Origin: Nocardioides agri
GTDB lineage: Bacteria > Actinomycetota > Actinomycetes > Propionibacteriales > Nocardioidaceae
Length of the DNA stretch: 64,000 nt
Assembly: GCF_013778305.1 (NCBI RefSeq)
Contig: NZ_JACEIC010000002.1
Location: forward strand, 871,708 to 935,707
Direction: 5' to 3'
Shown here: piece by piece, positions 1 through 8,017 of the stretch
Layout of the letters: every line of letters starts with the position of its first letter
How positions within the stretch are numbered: position 1 is the stretch's first letter
Translations under genes and position numbers: made by a program
Notes under the pieces: generated by a model
Seen by the model: only the letters and a program-made list of their open reading frames with translations
The model's database searches: none
Told to the model about the DNA's origin: nothing

Positions 1-1248
1 CATGTCCTTCGCCCGGTCGACCACGTAGACGAAGCCCTCGTCGTCGACGCGCACCAGGTCCCCGGAGTGGAACCAGCCGCCGGCGAACGCCTCGGCCGTC
101 GCCCCCGGGTTGCGCCAGTAGCCGAGCATCGTGCCGGGCCCGCGGTAGACGATCTCGCCGACCTCGCCGGCGGCGACGTCGACCATGTCGGGGCCGACGA
201 CGCGGGCCTGCACGGCGGGAACGGGCTTGCCGACCGACCCGAGCTTGCGCAGCGCGTCCTTGCCCTCGAGCACGCAGGTCACCGGGGACATCTCGGTCTG
301 CCCGAAGAGCGCGACGTTCGACGAGCCGACGAACACCTCGGCCATCGTGCGCAGCAGCGTGTCCGTTGCCGGAGCAGCGCCCCAGCCGGTCACCCGCAGG
401 TCGGCGAGGTCGCGCGGCGACCGCTCCTGCTCGTCGCAGAGCGCCTGCCACTGCGTCGGCACGAGGAAGACCGACGTCACGCGCTCGCGCGCCATCAGGT
501 CGAGCACCTCGGCGGCGTCGAACGCACCGGTCGGGAGCACCGCGATCGTGGCGCCGACCATCAGCGCCGGCGCGACGCTGCCGATCGCGCCGATGTGGAA
601 GAGCGGCGACGCGCAGAGGTTGACCTCGCCGTCGAGGCGGAACCCGAACGCCATCAGCAGGGTCGCGCTCTGCGACGCCAGGTTGCGGTGCGTGAGCACG
701 GCACCCTTCGGCCGTCCGGTCGTGCCGGAGGTGTACATGATCAGCGCCGGCGAGTCCTCCGCAACGTCGACGTCGGGAGCCGGCTCGCCCACCTCCAGGA
801 GCAGGCCGTCGTACGCCGGCCCGTCGAGGACAGTCACCGGGAGCGACGACTGCGCCGCCGCCTCGACGGCGACCTGCGCGGTGCCCTCGTCGACGAAGAG
901 CAGTGCGGCACCGCAGTCCTCGAGCACGTAGGCGACCTCACCGGCGCTGAGCCGGAAGTTCAGCGGCACCGCGATCGCGTCGAGGCGGTTGACCGCCACC
1001 AGCAGCTCGACGTACTCCGGCCGGTTGCCCATCAGGATCGCGACCCGGTCGCCGGCGCCGACGCCCCGGCGCGCGAGCGCACCCGAGAGCGCGACGACGC
1101 GAGCCTGGAGCTCCGCCCAGGTCGTGGGCGCGCCGCGGAACGTCAGCGCAACCAGGTCGCCCCGCTCGACCGCATGCCGAGCGACCTGGTTGACCCAGTG
1201 CTGCCGGCGGGCCAGTGCGATCTGGTCGAGCGGGTCGGCCACGGTCAC
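1..1248 (-). CDS. Acyl-CoA synthetase (AMP-binding), C-terminus outside window
   Basis: AMP-dependent CoA ligase of the FadD class, expected to activate a carboxylic acid to its acyl-adenylate and then its CoA thioester. The ATP/AMP-binding loop YTSGTTGRPKG is visible, as are GQTEMSP and the hinge region with GWFHSGDLVRVDDEG. The reading frame runs off the left edge soon after DRAKDM, so the C-terminal catalytic lysine domain is not seen. The GTG start is chosen because it overlaps the hydrolase stop as GTGA; a second GTG two codons on is possible. It is the last visible gene of the Liv-type transporter operon and the second CoA ligase in the region, so the imported substrate is probably a carboxylate. 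The substrate is not identifiable. Confidence 0.9.
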   Translation of the reverse strand, partial: MTVADPLDQIALARRQHWVNQVARHAVERGDLVALTFRGAPTTWAELQARVVALSGALARRGVGAGDRVAILMGNRPEYVELLVAVNRLDAIAVPLNFRLSAGEVAYVLEDCGAALLFVDEGTAQVAVEAAAQSSLPVTVLDGPAYDGLLLEVGEPAPDVDVAEDSPALIMYTSGTTGRPKGAVLTHRNLASQSATLLMAFGFRLDGEVNLCASPLFHIGAIGSVAPALMVGATIAVLPTGAFDAAEVLDLMARERVTSVFLVPTQWQALCDEQERSPRDLADLRVTGWGAAPATDTLLRTMAEVFVGSSNVALFGQTEMSPVTCVLEGKDALRKLGSVGKPVPAVQARVVGPDMVDVAAGEVGEIVYRGPGTMLGYWRNPGATAEAFAGGWFHSGDLVRVDDEGFVYVVDRAKDM

Positions 1249-2336
1249 TCGCCGACGCCCGGGAACCGCGACGAGACCCATGCCGCGATCTCGTCGGCCA
1301 CCTTGTCGCGCGCGCCGGCGGGCTCCAGGAAGTAGTGGTCGCCCGGCAGGTCGATGCGGGTCTTGTCGGTGCTCGCGATCGCGTCGTGGATCCGGTTCGC
1401 GTCGCTGGGGAAGACACCGGTGTCGCCGTCCGGGTTCACCACCAAGGCCGGCACTGTGACGTTGCCCAGGTGCGCCTCGCCACGGCACGGCGAGTCCTCG
1501 AGGCTCCACATGTTCAGCCAGTTGCGCAGCGTGGTCTGGCCACCGATGCCGTGCCCGCCCTTGTTCGCCGCCTCGGTCGGGCCGCGGTAGCACTGTCCTG
1601 CCGGCCGGTCGGTGGGCTCGATCGTCGGGTCGACCATCCGCGGGTCGGCCCACGTGCGCAGCACGCTGAAGGGCTGGTCGGCGTACCCGAGCGCGGTGAT
1701 GCGCTCGAGCTCGGCGCGCGCCCAGCGGGTGATCCGGTGGTTCCGCTCGACCTGGGCGGCGCGGTAGCGCTCGAGGAACTCAGGTGAGTACGGCGGGCCG
1801 TTCTCCGGGTTGAAGAGGTCGAGGGAGGGGTCGGTCGAGGTGATGTCGTGCTCGTCGATCACCGAGGCGTCCAGCCAGTCGGTGAGCACGTCGGGCCGGC
1901 CCAGGTGCGCCGCCAGCGAGACGTAGCCGTCCGCGGGGACGAGGTCGAGGTCCGAGTCGACGGCGTGCGACTGGTAGAGCGCCATCAGCGAGCCGCCGCC
2001 GGAGTTGCCGAGCAGGATCACCTGGTCGACGCCGGCCTCCTCCTTCAGCCAGCGCACGCCGACGCCGATGTCTGTCAGCGCCTGGTCGAGGACGAAGTTC
2101 CACTCGTAGCCGCGGAACCGCGTGTTCCAACCGAGGAAGCCGACCCCGCGCTCGGCCATGAACTCGGCGAGGTAGTGCTCGGAGAAGTCGATCTGGTAGT
2201 GCGTGGCGATCATGGCGACGCGCGGACGGGTCCCGGCGGGCGTGTAGTAGATGCCCTGGGTCGGATAGCCGCCGGCCCCGGCGCGGTTGGCGCCCGGGGA
2301 GAGGCTGCTGACGAACTGCGTGTCGATGGTCGTCAT
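1245..2336 (-). CDS. Alpha/beta hydrolase
   Basis: Serine hydrolase of 363 residues. The nucleophile elbow GNSGGG (about residues 110-115, Ser112) is clear; an Asp in VNPDGDTG and a His in LPGDHYF near the C-terminus fit the rest of the triad. The N-terminal ATHYQIDFSEHY stretch resembles hydrolases found beside aromatic or steroid catabolic genes. There is no signal peptide, so it is probably cytosolic. It overlaps the FMN reductase by ATGA at its start and the CoA ligase by GTGA at its end, so translation is likely coupled. The substrate is unknown; an ester or a C-C bond hydrolysis product of the pathway is possible. Confidence 0.85.
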   Translation of the reverse strand: MTTIDTQFVSSLSPGANRAGAGGYPTQGIYYTPAGTRPRVAMIATHYQIDFSEHYLAEFMAERGVGFLGWNTRFRGYEWNFVLDQALTDIGVGVRWLKEEAGVDQVILLGNSGGGSLMALYQSHAVDSDLDLVPADGYVSLAAHLGRPDVLTDWLDASVIDEHDITSTDPSLDLFNPENGPPYSPEFLERYRAAQVERNHRITRWARAELERITALGYADQPFSVLRTWADPRMVDPTIEPTDRPAGQCYRGPTEAANKGGHGIGGQTTLRNWLNMWSLEDSPCRGEAHLGNVTVPALVVNPDGDTGVFPSDANRIHDAIASTDKTRIDLPGDHYFLEPAGARDKVADEIAAWVSSRFPGVGE

Positions 2337-2917
2337 GAGTTCACAGTCACCTCATCCAGCGTCTTGAACCTGGCGAACTTCTTCAGGTACGCGAACTGGT
2401 GCGCGATCCGGTCGTTGAACATGGGATCGACCAACCGGCCCTCGTCGTCGAAAGCCTGGAACGCGAAGTTGACCAGCACCTCCGGCGGCGGCACGACCAT
2501 CGCCCGGCTGTACATGAACATCTGGCGCAGGTCGACCTGCGCCCGCGCGGTGCCGATCTTGCTGCCGGACGCACCCATCAGCGCGACCGGCTTGTCCATC
2601 AGCACGCAGTTGAAGAGCGGGAACGCGATCCAGTCGAGCATGTTCTTGAGCACGCCCGGGACCATGCCGTTGTACTCCGGCGTCGCGATCATCACGGCGT
2701 CCGCCGCGGCCACCTCGGCGCGCAGCTGCTGGACCACCGCCGGCTCGTTGCCGGTCAGGTCCTCGTTGAAGAAGGGGATCTCCGGCAGCAGGTCGCTGAT
2801 GTGGACCTCGACGTCCTCCGGAGCGAGTGCCGCCGCCGCCTCCAGCAACTTGCGGTTCCACGAGTCCGCGCGCAGGCTCCCCGCGATCGCCCACACCTTC
2901 AAGCGTTCCTCACTCAC
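2333..2917 (-). CDS. NAD(P)H-dependent FMN reductase family protein
   Basis: Flavodoxin-fold reductase of 194 residues, the normal length for the family. The phosphate-binding loop AGSLRADSWNRKL lies near the N-terminus, and TPEYNGMVPGVLKNMLDW is the classic second flavin-binding motif. Members reduce FMN or quinones with NAD(P)H and often supply reduced flavin to a monooxygenase. It sits between the LivG-like ATPase and the alpha/beta hydrolase, with ATGA-type overlaps on both sides, so it belongs to the same transport/catabolic operon. No partner monooxygenase is seen nearby, so a quinone or azo reductase role is an alternative. Confidence 0.88.
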   Translation of the reverse strand: MSEERLKVWAIAGSLRADSWNRKLLEAAAALAPEDVEVHISDLLPEIPFFNEDLTGNEPAVVQQLRAEVAAADAVMIATPEYNGMVPGVLKNMLDWIAFPLFNCVLMDKPVALMGASGSKIGTARAQVDLRQMFMYSRAMVVPPPEVLVNFAFQAFDDEGRLVDPMFNDRIAHQFAYLKKFARFKTLDEVTVNS

Positions 2918-3690
2918 AGCGCCCCTCCTAGGTATGCGTTGACAACAAGGGCGTCACCGGCCACCTCTGCCGGTGAGCCCAAAGCGATGCGCTGCCCGAA
3001 GTCGAGCGCGCAGACACGGTCAGAGATGCCCATGACCATGGACATGTCGTGCTCGACGAGCAGGATCGCGACGCGGAGCTCACGGTTGACCCGCTGGATC
3101 GTGGCCGCCATCTCGCCCGTCTCGTCGTGGTTCATGCCGGCCACCGGCTCGTCGAGCATGATGAGCCGCGGCTCAGCCGCGAGGACGCGCGCCAGCTCGA
3201 CGCGCTTCTGCGTGCCGTGCGGCAGCGATCCCACGGGCGCGGCGAGCAGGTCGGTGATGTGCAGCAGCTCCGCGTAGTGCTCCACGGCGGCGGCGGCCTC
3301 GCGTTCCTCGCGGGCCGACCGACCGATCCGGATCATGCACCCGAGCGCCCCGGCCCGCATGAAGCCGTCCCGGGCCAGAAGCAGGTTCTCCTGGACCGTC
3401 ATCGCCGGGAACACGTCGACGTTCTGGAAGGTCCGGGCGATCCCCTTGCGCGCGATCCGGTGCGGCTTCAGACCGATCAGCTGGTCGCCGGCGAACCGGA
3501 TCGAACCCGACTGCGGCTTGTAGACCCCGGAGATGCAGTTGAAGAGCGACGACTTGCCGGCGCCGTTGGGACCGATCACCGAGAACAGCTCGCCCTCGCG
3601 CACCGAGAACGTGACACCGTCGATGGCTCTCACACCGGAGAAGCTCAGGGAGAGGTCCTCGACGTCGAGCAGGTTGGTGGTCTCAGGCAT
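2914..3690 (-). CDS. Branched-chain amino acid-type ABC transporter ATPase (LivG-like)
   Basis: ATP-binding subunit of 258 residues. Walker A GPNGAGKSS is at about residues 40-48, followed by a relaxed signature LPHGTQKRVE, as is common in LivG proteins, and Walker B LIMLDEP. ATG start chosen at MPETTN; it overlaps the end of the LivF-like gene by 8 bp. With LivF, LivM, LivH and the lipoprotein upstream it forms a complete five-part importer. In actinobacterial catabolic clusters such importers often carry aromatic or short acids rather than amino acids, which fits the two CoA ligases here; that is inference. Confidence 0.92.
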   Translation of the reverse strand: MPETTNLLDVEDLSLSFSGVRAIDGVTFSVREGELFSVIGPNGAGKSSLFNCISGVYKPQSGSIRFAGDQLIGLKPHRIARKGIARTFQNVDVFPAMTVQENLLLARDGFMRAGALGCMIRIGRSAREEREAAAAVEHYAELLHITDLLAAPVGSLPHGTQKRVELARVLAAEPRLIMLDEPVAGMNHDETGEMAATIQRVNRELRVAILLVEHDMSMVMGISDRVCALDFGQRIALGSPAEVAGDALVVNAYLGGAL

Positions 3691-4450
3691 GGCTGCCGGC
3701 TCCTTCCGACGCGCTGACACCGAGGTAGAGGGCGGCGATCTCGTCGTCGTCGCGCAGGTCCGCGGCCGCGCCCGACCGAACGATCCTGCCGCTCTCCAGA
3801 ACATAGCCGTGCTGGGCGATGGAGAGTGCCATGGCGGCGTTCTGCTCGACGAGGAGGATCGACGTCCCCTCATCGCGGATGTCGAGGATGATGTCCCGCA
3901 CCGTCTCCACGATCTTCGGGGCCAGGCCCAGGCTCGGCTCGTCGAGCAGCAGAACCGTCGGCTGGGACATGAGCGCCCTGCCGATAGCGAGCATCTGCTG
4001 CTCGCCGCCGGAGAGGTAGCCGGCCTTGCGGTCCATCAGGTCGTGCAGGCGTGGAAGGTGGCTCAGCGCCCGTTCGAGAGCCTCGCGGGCCTGCGCCTTC
4101 CGGTACCGCCGGACGTGACCGCCCGCGGCGAGGTTCTCGGCGACAGTGAGGTCGGGAAAGACCTGGCGACCCTCGAGCGCCTGGGCCAGACCCCTCCGAA
4201 CGCGAGCCGCCGGACGGTCGGACGTGACGTCGGAGCCGAGGAGCTCGACCCGACCGGAGGTGATGACGCCGCCGTGCACGTGGAGCAACCCGGAGACCGC
4301 ACGCATCAGGGTGGACTTGCCGGCTCCGTTCGGTCCGAGCAGGGTCACGATCTCGCCACGGGGAACCATCAGGTCGATCCCGGTGAGGGCGGTCGCGGCG
4401 GCGCCGTACCGGACGCTCAGGTCGGTGACGGCGAGTGCGGGCTCGCTCAT
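3683..4450 (-). CDS. Branched-chain amino acid-type ABC transporter ATPase (LivF-like)
   Basis: Second ATP-binding subunit, 255 residues. Walker A GPNGAGKST, signature YLSGGEQQM and Walker B LLLDEPSLGLAP are all intact; the last is typical of LivF. The start MSEPALAV overlaps the permease stop as ATGA. It is predicted to pair with the LivG-like ATPase on the cytoplasmic face of the LivH/LivM channel. Nothing unusual is seen in the coding sequence. Confidence 0.93.
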   Translation of the reverse strand: MSEPALAVTDLSVRYGAAATALTGIDLMVPRGEIVTLLGPNGAGKSTLMRAVSGLLHVHGGVITSGRVELLGSDVTSDRPAARVRRGLAQALEGRQVFPDLTVAENLAAGGHVRRYRKAQAREALERALSHLPRLHDLMDRKAGYLSGGEQQMLAIGRALMSQPTVLLLDEPSLGLAPKIVETVRDIILDIRDEGTSILLVEQNAAMALSIAQHGYVLESGRIVRSGAAADLRDDDEIAALYLGVSASEGAGSHA

Positions 4451-5562
4451 CGCGCACTCCTCTCGCGGCGCGTGCGCGCCCAGTGGAACGGTCGGCGGAC
4501 AAGCGCGTTGAGCCCGCGGGGCTCGAAGAGCAGGACCAGCAGGATCGCGGCTCCGAACAGCATCTGCGAGAGCAGTGGCGCGGTCAGACCGCCGTCGACC
4601 TTGGCGTCCTGGGACACGAAGGGGACGTAGGTGGACAGCCAGTTCACGGCCTCGGGCATCGCCTTGTAGAAGAGCGCGCCCAGAAGAGCACCGGCGATCG
4701 TGCCGGCGCCGCCGATCACGGCCATCGCGATGAAGTCGATGGACAGCGTCAGGGACCACTGTGCCGGCGTCACGTAGCCCATGTAGGCCGCGAGCAGCGA
4801 GCCCGATACGCCAGCGAACGCCGACGAGATCGCGAACGCGGTCGTCTTGGTCCGGGTCACCGGGATGCCGACCACACCCGCGGCGAGGTCCTTGTCGCGC
4901 ACGGCCATGAACGCCCGCCCGAGCCGGGACCGCTTGATGTTCCATGTCACCACCATGGCGACGAGCAGGACCGCGAACGCGAAGTACCACCAGGCCTGGA
5001 AGAGCGTCAGCACCTGGGTGTCACCGGACCAGTAGCCGTCGAGCAGGTCCTGCCCGTTGATCACGACCGGCGCCGCGACGCGCCCTCCGGAGCCGCCGGT
5101 CAGGTCCGTCCACACCTCCCACACGTAGGAGGCGATGAAGACCAGGCCGAGGGTCGCGACACCCAGGTAGTGGCCACGCATCCGGACGGCGATCGGGGCG
5201 AACAGGGCACCGCCGATCCCGGCGACGACCGCCGAGGCGGGGAGCCAGACCCAGAACGGCTGCCCGTGGTCGACGCCCAGCCAGGCTGCGGTGTAGGCAC
5301 CGATCGGCATGAAGGCCGCGGTGGCGATCGACACCTGGCCGGCCAGGCCCATGACGATCTGGATCCCGAGCACGCCGACAGCAGCGATCAGCGCGAAGAT
5401 CCCGACGCCCATCCACTGGTCGGAGCTCACGAGCAGCGGGACGGCCAGCATCAGCACGACCCAGGCCGCGACGGCCCAGGGACCCCGGCGTCGCTGTGAC
5501 GGACGGCGGAAGCCGGGGGCGACCTCGGCGGTGGTCTCAGGAGTGGAGACGGTGGCTGTCAT
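4447..5562 (-). CDS. Branched-chain amino acid-type ABC transporter permease (LivM-like)
   Basis: Integral membrane permease of 371 residues with many hydrophobic segments; the core GVSGSLLAAYMGYVTP and AMAVIGGAGTIAGALLGA is characteristic of LivM. The first 30 residues are polar and basic, then the first membrane span begins. It starts 4 bp after the LivH stop and overlaps livF by ATGA. It forms the heterodimeric channel with the LivH-like protein. Confidence 0.92.
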   Translation of the reverse strand: MTATVSTPETTAEVAPGFRRPSQRRRGPWAVAAWVVLMLAVPLLVSSDQWMGVGIFALIAAVGVLGIQIVMGLAGQVSIATAAFMPIGAYTAAWLGVDHGQPFWVWLPASAVVAGIGGALFAPIAVRMRGHYLGVATLGLVFIASYVWEVWTDLTGGSGGRVAAPVVINGQDLLDGYWSGDTQVLTLFQAWWYFAFAVLLVAMVVTWNIKRSRLGRAFMAVRDKDLAAGVVGIPVTRTKTTAFAISSAFAGVSGSLLAAYMGYVTPAQWSLTLSIDFIAMAVIGGAGTIAGALLGALFYKAMPEAVNWLSTYVPFVSQDAKVDGGLTAPLLSQMLFGAAILLVLLFEPRGLNALVRRPFHWARTRRERSAR

Positions 5563-5566
5563 CGGT

Positions 5567-6448
5567 TCACACCCTTTCGATGCCGCGGCTGCCGAAGAGG
5601 CCGTACGGACGGAGCACGAGGACGACGAGCATGAGCACGTAGGGCAGCACCTCGTGCAGCCGACCGCCGCCGTAGTCGGTGAGGTATCCGGCGCCGAGCA
5701 CCTGGATCAGGCCGACGACCAGGCCACCGACGACCGCGCCGACGAAGGAGTCGAGGCCACCGATGACGACGGCCGGGATCGCGGCGAGCGCGACCAGGCC
5801 GATCGTCGGCGACACGATGCGGGGGAACGAGGCCAGGAAGATGGATGCGACGACGGCGAGGGCAGCGGCGATCCCCCACGACAGCGCGAACATCCGGCCC
5901 ACGTCGATCCCTTGCGCGGCGGCCGCCTCCTGGTGGCTCGCGGTGGCTCGGAGGGCCAAGCCGTAGGAGGTCCACCGGAAGAAGACGAGGAGTGCGAGCA
6001 GCACCAGGATCGACGTGCCGATGGTCGCGATGCCGCTGTAGGTCAGCACGACGTCGCCGATCTCGACGGTGCCGGATCCCACTGGACCGGCCGAGCCCTT
6101 GGTGCCGACACCCCAGACGACCAGCACCAGGGCGTGCACGATCACCGCAAGGGCGAGCGTGGCGAGGATCAGCGCCGTCGGCGACGCGGAGACGAGCCGG
6201 CGCAGGAGCAGCCTCTCTGCCACGAGCGCCAACGTCACCGTCACGACGACCGACCCGATGAACGCCATCCAGTAAGGCAGGTGCGGCATCAGCGCGACCA
6301 CGACGTACGCCCCGACGGCGACGAACTCACCGTGGGCGAAGTTGAAGGTGTTCGAGCCCTTGGTCATGATCACGAACCCGAGGGCGATCAGGGCGTAGAC
6401 CATGCCCAGGGCGACGCCCTGGAACCCGAGCTGCAAGAAGAGTGTCAT
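5567..6448 (-). CDS. Branched-chain amino acid-type ABC transporter permease (LivH-like)
   Basis: Integral membrane permease. The start MTLFLQLGFQG gives 293 residues, matching LivH length; a start 22 codons upstream is open but adds a non-conserved stretch. Motifs FNFAHGEFVAVGAY and AIPAVVIGGLDSFVGAVVGG are LivH hallmarks. It follows the solute-binding lipoprotein with a 69-bp gap and precedes LivM by 4 bp. Confidence 0.92.
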   Translation of the reverse strand: MTLFLQLGFQGVALGMVYALIALGFVIMTKGSNTFNFAHGEFVAVGAYVVVALMPHLPYWMAFIGSVVVTVTLALVAERLLLRRLVSASPTALILATLALAVIVHALVLVVWGVGTKGSAGPVGSGTVEIGDVVLTYSGIATIGTSILVLLALLVFFRWTSYGLALRATASHQEAAAAQGIDVGRMFALSWGIAAALAVVASIFLASFPRIVSPTIGLVALAAIPAVVIGGLDSFVGAVVGGLVVGLIQVLGAGYLTDYGGGRLHEVLPYVLMLVVLVLRPYGLFGSRGIERV

Positions 6449-6517
6449 CGATGCTCCCGTGACGAGGCCGGCTGCCTGGGCCGGGCGCGCGACGGGGGCC
6501 GCGCGCCCGGGCACAGG

Positions 6518-7765
6518 TCAGAAGCCGTTGGCCGCGCCCCACTCCTTCGCGGCGTCGCTGGCGTAGAAGTCGCCGACCGCCTCGAGTTCGCCCTGAGCAC
6601 CGATCGTGTTCATCCGCGACGAGTAGCTCACGATCGAGTCGCCGTCACCGAGGTCCACCTCGGGCGTGATGCCCTGGTAGTCGACCTTCAGGTCCTCGAG
6701 TGCCGCGATGACACCCTCGCGAGTCAGGTCCTTGTTCTCGCAGGCCTGCTTCAGGGCGGCGACCGTGGCCTCACCGAAGAGCCAGCCACCGACCTGGAAG
6801 TTGCTCGGCTTGGCGTCGGGGGCGTACGTGGCCAGCGCGTCCTTCAGGGCGGCGATGCCCGGGACGTCGTCGGCCAGGGTGCCGTAGCCGCCGGAGACGT
6901 AGAAGTTGTTGAGCAGGCCCTTCAGCGGCTCCGCCAGACCCGCGAACCAGGATCCGGAGGAGGCGATCCACTGCGGCGAGTAGCCGAGCTGGGCGGACGT
7001 GCCGACGACGCCAGCGGTCTCGGCGGGGGCGGTGCCGAGCATCACGACGTCGGCTCCGGCCGCCTTGAGCTCCGAGACCTGGGCAGTGAAGTCCTGGTCG
7101 CCGAAGGCGTAGGTCGGCTTCGCCACGAGCTCGACGCCGGGCGTCGCCTCGGCAGCGGCAACGACCGCGTCCTGGTAAGGCTGGCCGACCTCGTCGCCCT
7201 CGGTGATGACGCCGAGCTTGAGGGGCTTCTCCTCGGTCGCGCCGGCCTGCTCTGCGGCCCAGACCACTCCGTTGGCGAGCTCGACCTCGAACGTCGGGAG
7301 CGGAACGTAGATGTTCTTCTCCTCCAGCGTCGCGGTGTTCATCGAGATGGCCAGGGCGGGCATGTTGTCCCGCTCCACGTTGGGCTTGATCGCGTTGATG
7401 CTGACCGAGCCGAGGACCTCGCCGATCATCAGCATGTCCTTGGCGTTGGCGCGGTAGGCCTGCGTCGTCTGCTGAGCGTCGTACTTGGTGTCCGCCTTGA
7501 CGGGCACGATCTTGCGACCGCACACACCGCCCGCGGCGTTGACCTCGTCGAACTTCACCTCCATGCCGAGCGAGCCGGACGTCGCCGCCTCCGCGATCGG
7601 ACCGGAGTAGTCGGTCAGGAGGCCGACGTTGATCTCCTTGTCGGTGACGCCGGGGCCCATCTTGACGCCGTCCGTGCCGTCCGAGCTGCTCTCTGCCGCA
7701 CCGCCGCACGCGGAGAGCGTGAGGAGTGCACCGACCGCGAGGGTCGGGACCAACTTCCGAATCAT
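6518..7765 (-). CDS. ABC transporter substrate-binding lipoprotein (Liv/periplasmic-binding type)
   Basis: Extracytoplasmic receptor of the importer, 415 residues from MIRKLVPTL. It has a lipoprotein signal: basic n-region, hydrophobic core and lipobox LSAC with Cys20, so it is expected to be lipid-anchored outside the membrane. The mature part shows the type 1 binding-protein pattern, for example INVGLLTDYSGPIAEAATSG and VVMLGTAPAETAGVVG. It is the first gene of the transport operon; the upstream gap carries a strong palindromic operator candidate. The ligand cannot be read from sequence; a carboxylate is inferred from the two CoA ligases. Confidence 0.92.
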   Translation of the reverse strand: MIRKLVPTLAVGALLTLSACGGAAESSSDGTDGVKMGPGVTDKEINVGLLTDYSGPIAEAATSGSLGMEVKFDEVNAAGGVCGRKIVPVKADTKYDAQQTTQAYRANAKDMLMIGEVLGSVSINAIKPNVERDNMPALAISMNTATLEEKNIYVPLPTFEVELANGVVWAAEQAGATEEKPLKLGVITEGDEVGQPYQDAVVAAAEATPGVELVAKPTYAFGDQDFTAQVSELKAAGADVVMLGTAPAETAGVVGTSAQLGYSPQWIASSGSWFAGLAEPLKGLLNNFYVSGGYGTLADDVPGIAALKDALATYAPDAKPSNFQVGGWLFGEATVAALKQACENKDLTREGVIAALEDLKVDYQGITPEVDLGDGDSIVSYSSRMNTIGAQGELEAVGDFYASDAAKEWGAANGF

Positions 7766-7826
7766 CTGCTTGGTGTCCCTTCGGTTGTGACGTGACTCAC
7801 TGGGCGGCCGTGGATGAATTGAACAT

Positions 7827-7868
7827 GCGCTAAGTAGCAGAGTCAAGCCCTCCTTAGCGCCCGCTAAG
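7827..7868. promoter_or_regulatory. Candidate TetR-type operator cluster upstream of the Liv operon
   Basis: A perfect 16-bp inverted repeat with 7-bp arms CTTAGCG/CGCTAAG and a 2-bp centre lies at 7853-7868, about 90 bp upstream of the binding-protein start. A third copy of the half-site, GCGCTAAG, lies at 7827-7834 and forms a wider inverted repeat with 7853-7860. The rest of the 252-bp gap holds no gene that I can support. The nearest regulator is the TetR gene at 9625-10248. Confidence 0.55.
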
Positions 7869-8017
7869 TGCCGAAATCAGTTCGTTACCAAGTGCAAGAC
7901 ACCATTGGTTCCCGGTGTGCAGAAGTTCTTTCTGCCGAACAGGGTGGCCGTGGGACGGCAGGCGAGGGACGCGGCCGGACGCCGCAGGTCGTCCGGGAGG
8001 GGGGTGCAGCCAGCTCG

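Noticed and set aside
67..1335. Long plus-strand open frame over the CoA ligase
   Set aside because: It is the antisense shadow of the minus-strand ligase; the product is Arg/Asp/His-rich without any domain.
5309..7795. Plus-strand 828-codon open frame
   Set aside because: Antisense to the Liv permease and binding-protein genes, which have full motifs; typical high-GC shadow.
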